NCBI GenBank assembly: GCA_963920705.1
Contig: OY987226.1
Location: forward strand, 18,385,600-18,449,599
DNA from: Odiellus spinosus
Lineage: Eukaryota; Arthropoda; Arachnida; Opiliones; Phalangiidae
Direction of reading: 5' to 3'
DNA length: 64,000 bases
Made by a program: the position numbers and the translations under genes
Notes under the pieces: generated by a model
Told to the model about the DNA's origin: nothing
The model's database searches: none
The model's input: only the letters and a program-made list of their open reading frames with translations
In this document: positions 61,141 through 64,000 of the stretch, piece after piece
Layout: each line of letters begins with the position of its first letter
Numbering within the stretch: position 1 is the stretch's first letter

Positions 61141-62603
61141 TTGAAATATAAGTAGTTTCTGTCATTTAAGAAAGATCAATAGCCAATCATGGAACAGGGT
61201 TAATGGGTTATCAAATGACCACTTTAATAGACATATAATTTCTATATATTTAATTATAATTGAACAAAAACTATAATAAAATGACTTAGCGAAGTTAACG
61301 ATATTATTCCAGGTGTATACCTTTAAAAACATTAATTTTAACACTCGGAAAAAGTTCTTTCTGGTTGATTTTACGCTAAGCCTAATTCGGGACTATTTCC
61401 GTTTGAAATTAAATAACGTTGGAGGCGCGCCCTTTTGGCGCGAACGTTACCATGGTTACAGTCTGCTGGAGCGGTTGCCTGGATTCACCGCCAGAATTTT
61501 TAATTGTCTGGAAATTCGGTTTTAATTGAATTGTTTTGAAACTTAATTGATTTTGATAGATAAATATTGGATATTTGTTTCAAATCACCTGATCTAACTA
61601 AAATAATAATAATTAGACATTTTGGAAACAGGTTTCCTGGTCCCTTTAAGGCATAACCTGTTTAAGGCTAGTAGTAGTAGGGGAGGGGGAGAGAAACTCT
61701 TGAAGATCGTAAACTAGTCTGGGGCGCAAGGCAGTCTAGGTATCTTTACCGCCTATTTCGGAAACAATAACTTTTAACCCGCTTATTAAAGTCAAAGTTC
61801 TCTTCTTTTAGCTCTACTTTCTTTCTGGGGGTTATTTGGCACTATAGTGGAAGGCGTATTGGGTTATCTTACCAAGGGTATCGTTTAGGGACAAGCGAAA
61901 CTAGTAGAGAGGTCGGATGGGCGTGGATGATGTATCGATTGTTATTTAGGAATCTGAGATGTTCATCTTAGATGAAAATATCAATTTTCCTCTAAAATTC
62001 TTTTCTATAAGATTATACGCCCAAATCTCGGATATATTTCAACTAAAAAAACAAAAACCTTTTTTAGGTGCGTGCTGTTGAATTTGAACCCATCATTTTC
62101 CTACAACCAGGATATGTATTTGTTTACCCGTTCTTAATTTGAAACGATTAATTTTAGGTAGTAGCCAAATAGTTCATATTGAAAAATATAGTTTAGGTAC
62201 ACTCGCAAAATAACAATTAAACAAGTATATTACGATTAGAATATTGAAATTCTGTGGGGGTCTAGGAAATTCGCGTGTTTTTCGAAAGGTAGCTACAATT
62301 CCCGCGGAAACTATAAATTGCTCATGCGCAGTGATAGCGATGGGTCATCCCCTTGGTATGCCTTATACTGAAAGATGCCTACCCCATTTTCTCCCGTCGA
62401 AAAGGCTTTTTGGATTCTCCCCTTTTCTGTAAATTCAAATTTCTCTCGAAAAAAAGCGTAAAAACGCTAATTTCAAATCAAATGGTTGAATATTTTAGAG
62501 TGAAATTTCTGTAGGCGCTTTTTAGACCATTCTTCACCCCATTTCAATATATTTGGTACGAAATTTAGCTGCTTGTCTCTAAATTCCAACACAAGGCATT
62601 TAA
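61141..62603. other. Unassigned stretch with a lone TTAA-type end
   Basis: At 61629-61649 the sequence GGTTTCCTGGTCCCT is followed by TTAA. This is the complement of the 60720 element's left end, so it is probably the terminus of a related, otherwise unrecognisable copy. A hairpin (AACGTT with GGCGCGCC-like arms) lies near 61417-61449. No gene supported. Confidence 0.45.
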
Positions 62604-63268
62604 GGGAGAGTGCAACCTAACAAGTGATTTTTTTTATCGATTCCTTATTGTTTAAATAGGCCTAATCCACCAGTGAAAGAATTTACGAACAAATATAAAA
62701 CTAGAAATAAATTTCAAACTTTCCCTGAAAATAGGCTTAGCGGGATTTATCGAACGCGATTGTAAGTCTCGTCAAGGAGGATCAGAGAAGGAGAGGAAAT
62801 GTGGGGACGGCGCGGTTCCTACTGCGTCGGCCTAAACTCCCACTCTGGGAGAACGGGGGTAGAGACGTTTCGTGGTAAAATGTTGTCACGTGGGTAAAAC
62901 GAATCCTTTATGAGACGCGCTAGCTAGCGACCACGTGACAACAGTTTACCTCGAGAATTTCCTATCCCCCCTTTCCACCCGAGTGGGAGGTTCGCTCTTC
63001 TCTCTCTAACTCAACGCAGCCCCACATTTCCTCTCCTTCTCTGATCCTCCTTGGTCTCGTGGAGATCTTTCGTGAACGACGGGCCTTTGCTCGTTGATCG
63101 CTAGACCTTACACGGAGGCAATTCAGAATCTCCATGAATCCCGCTAAGCCTATTTTCCGGGTAGGTTTTAAATTTATTTCTAGTTTAATATTTGTTTTGT
63201 AAACTTTTTATTGGTGAATTAGGCCTATTTAAACGATAAGAAATCACTTATTAGGTTGCATTCTCCCT
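62604..63268. mobile_element. Family A TTAA-type MITE, copy 6, with nested element
   Basis: Both ends are present: GGGAGAGTGCAACCTAACAA after TTAA at 62600-62603, and the complement of AGGGAGAATGCAACCTAATA before TTAA at 63269-63272. The left arm is cut short after GGCTTAGCGGGATTTAT and jumps to the central TCGAACGCGATTGTAAGTCT, so about 100 bp were lost. The right arm is intact (GACGGGCCTTTGCTCGTTGA, CATGAATCCCGCTAAGCC). A second MITE occupies 62773-63053. Confidence 0.9.
62773..63053. mobile_element. 281-bp MITE with 34-bp perfect inverted ends nested in family A
   Basis: The 34-bp ends at 62773-62806 and 63020-63053 are exact inverted copies, starting CAAGGAGGATCAGAGAAGG. A perfect 7-bp duplication GTCTCGT flanks it (62766-62772 and 63054-63060). 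Inside, GTTGTCACGTGG and its complement near 62883-62945 extend the palindrome to a short centre. The parent element reads straight across when it is removed. Perfect ends suggest a recent insertion. CAAGG ends hint at hAT, but a 7-bp rather than 8-bp duplication does not fit well. Confidence 0.92.
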
Positions 63269-64000
63269 TTAACCAATTTACCTCATCACTAAATTACAAT
63301 TTTAACAATCGCGAATCAATAATGTTGTGGCGACTGATTTTGTAATTTAAACTTGTAATTTCAATTACAAGTCCGAAATGAAATTAAATTTATATGATAA
63401 ATACGTGCACGTGTATGTAACCTCGAGCCCTAGGAGTGAGGGTGATGGAGGTAAGGGCTGTAATTATTATTACGCGTAATTACATCCAAAAACAATGTTT
63501 TCCATTTCCACACAAAAAATATATAAAAGGTACGTAAAACAATGGATGTAAAATATTTTGTTAACAAAATCAAGGTATCATTTTTTTTCCGTATTAAAAC
63601 CTAGTAGCTCGGCAAATTCGTATATCGCGTTAATTGTTGCGGTAAATGTTATTCTAAGGCACTCCACGCCACAACCTGGGACTGATTTTTTTTTTTCATT
63701 CATTGTATAATTGAATCACCACCGTTTTACAAAGTGAGCGATAGTTTTGGCGGAAGAATACGTGATGGTAAAACTAATAGAGTAAAAAGTAGTTCAACCA
63801 AACTCATTTAGGCCTAAGCGGTCATTCGAACAATGAGCTTAAACACGGTTCGAAAAACTGCGGCGAAAACCTCTCAAGTATCCAAAGAAATATTTCATCT
63901 TTTTTTTTCTTCAGACCGCGGCACGATATGTTCTTTCAACCTTTTTATGCAAAATTTATTAGATTTTTTTTCAAGTCTCTTTTATCGCGTAAATTGGCGG
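63269..64000. other. Unassigned intergenic stretch
   Basis: No gene or repeat recognised in the final 730 bp. Confidence 0.4.

Overview
This window looks like intergenic or intronic DNA from an animal nuclear genome, most likely an invertebrate or other non-mammalian metazoan. It is AT-rich by eye. It has no dense coding, no ribosome-binding sites or operons, and no recognisable protein domain in any frame. It carries many short non-autonomous transposons, minisatellites, long homopolymers and a (TTTA)n microsatellite. I do not recognise any protein-coding, tRNA or rRNA gene. The longest open frames (up to about 170 codons outside repeats) are within what chance allows and match nothing I know. 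The species cannot be named from this sequence alone.

The real content is a layered transposon and repeat landscape. (1) A group of short elements inserts at TTAA, and most have ends beginning AGG: family A (315-893, 3967-4332, 9783-10192, 11801-12228, 43434-43575, 62604-63268), family B (1607-2047), family D (17692-18130, 21710-22087, 26655-27113), and single elements at 5742-5860, 38242-38574 and 60720-61140. The TTAA target plus AGGR ends resembles the Kolobok/T2 group rather than piggyBac. (2) Family E (6995-7428, 34808-35212, 52016-52459) has terminal inverted repeats and a perfect 7-bp target duplication in all three copies. (3) Two elements have hAT-like CAGGG ends (44722-45062, 49571-49913). 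(4) A 595-bp element with ~65-bp inverted ends lies at 10698-11292. (5) Family C (8221-8706, 20267-20759, 28334-28847, 30820-31216) is a ~500-bp interspersed repeat of unknown class without inverted ends. (6) Family F has two copies (5558-5935, 59738-60008); one holds an insertion and the other shows the empty site.

Tandem repeats form a second layer: a 26-unit 33-bp minisatellite (36660-37553), a 29/30-bp minisatellite split by a hAT-like element (44351-45265), a degenerate ~43-bp array (23930-24480), and several old direct duplications. Nesting is common (506-688 in A; 62773-63053 in A; 5742-5860 in F; 44722-45062 in a minisatellite), which gives relative ages.

Possible regulatory signals are few: a ten-unit heat-shock-element-like array (17342-17391), four 8-bp ATGACGTA-type units in register (35623-35654), four TGACGTCA octamers, and a CCAAT-box region followed by a possible first-exon structure (15364-15819). 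The decamer TTAGGCTTAA occurs nine times in unrelated contexts, far more than expected. The strongest candidates for something undescribed are the set of unrelated MITEs sharing one TTAA/AGG end rule and the 7-bp-TSD family E.
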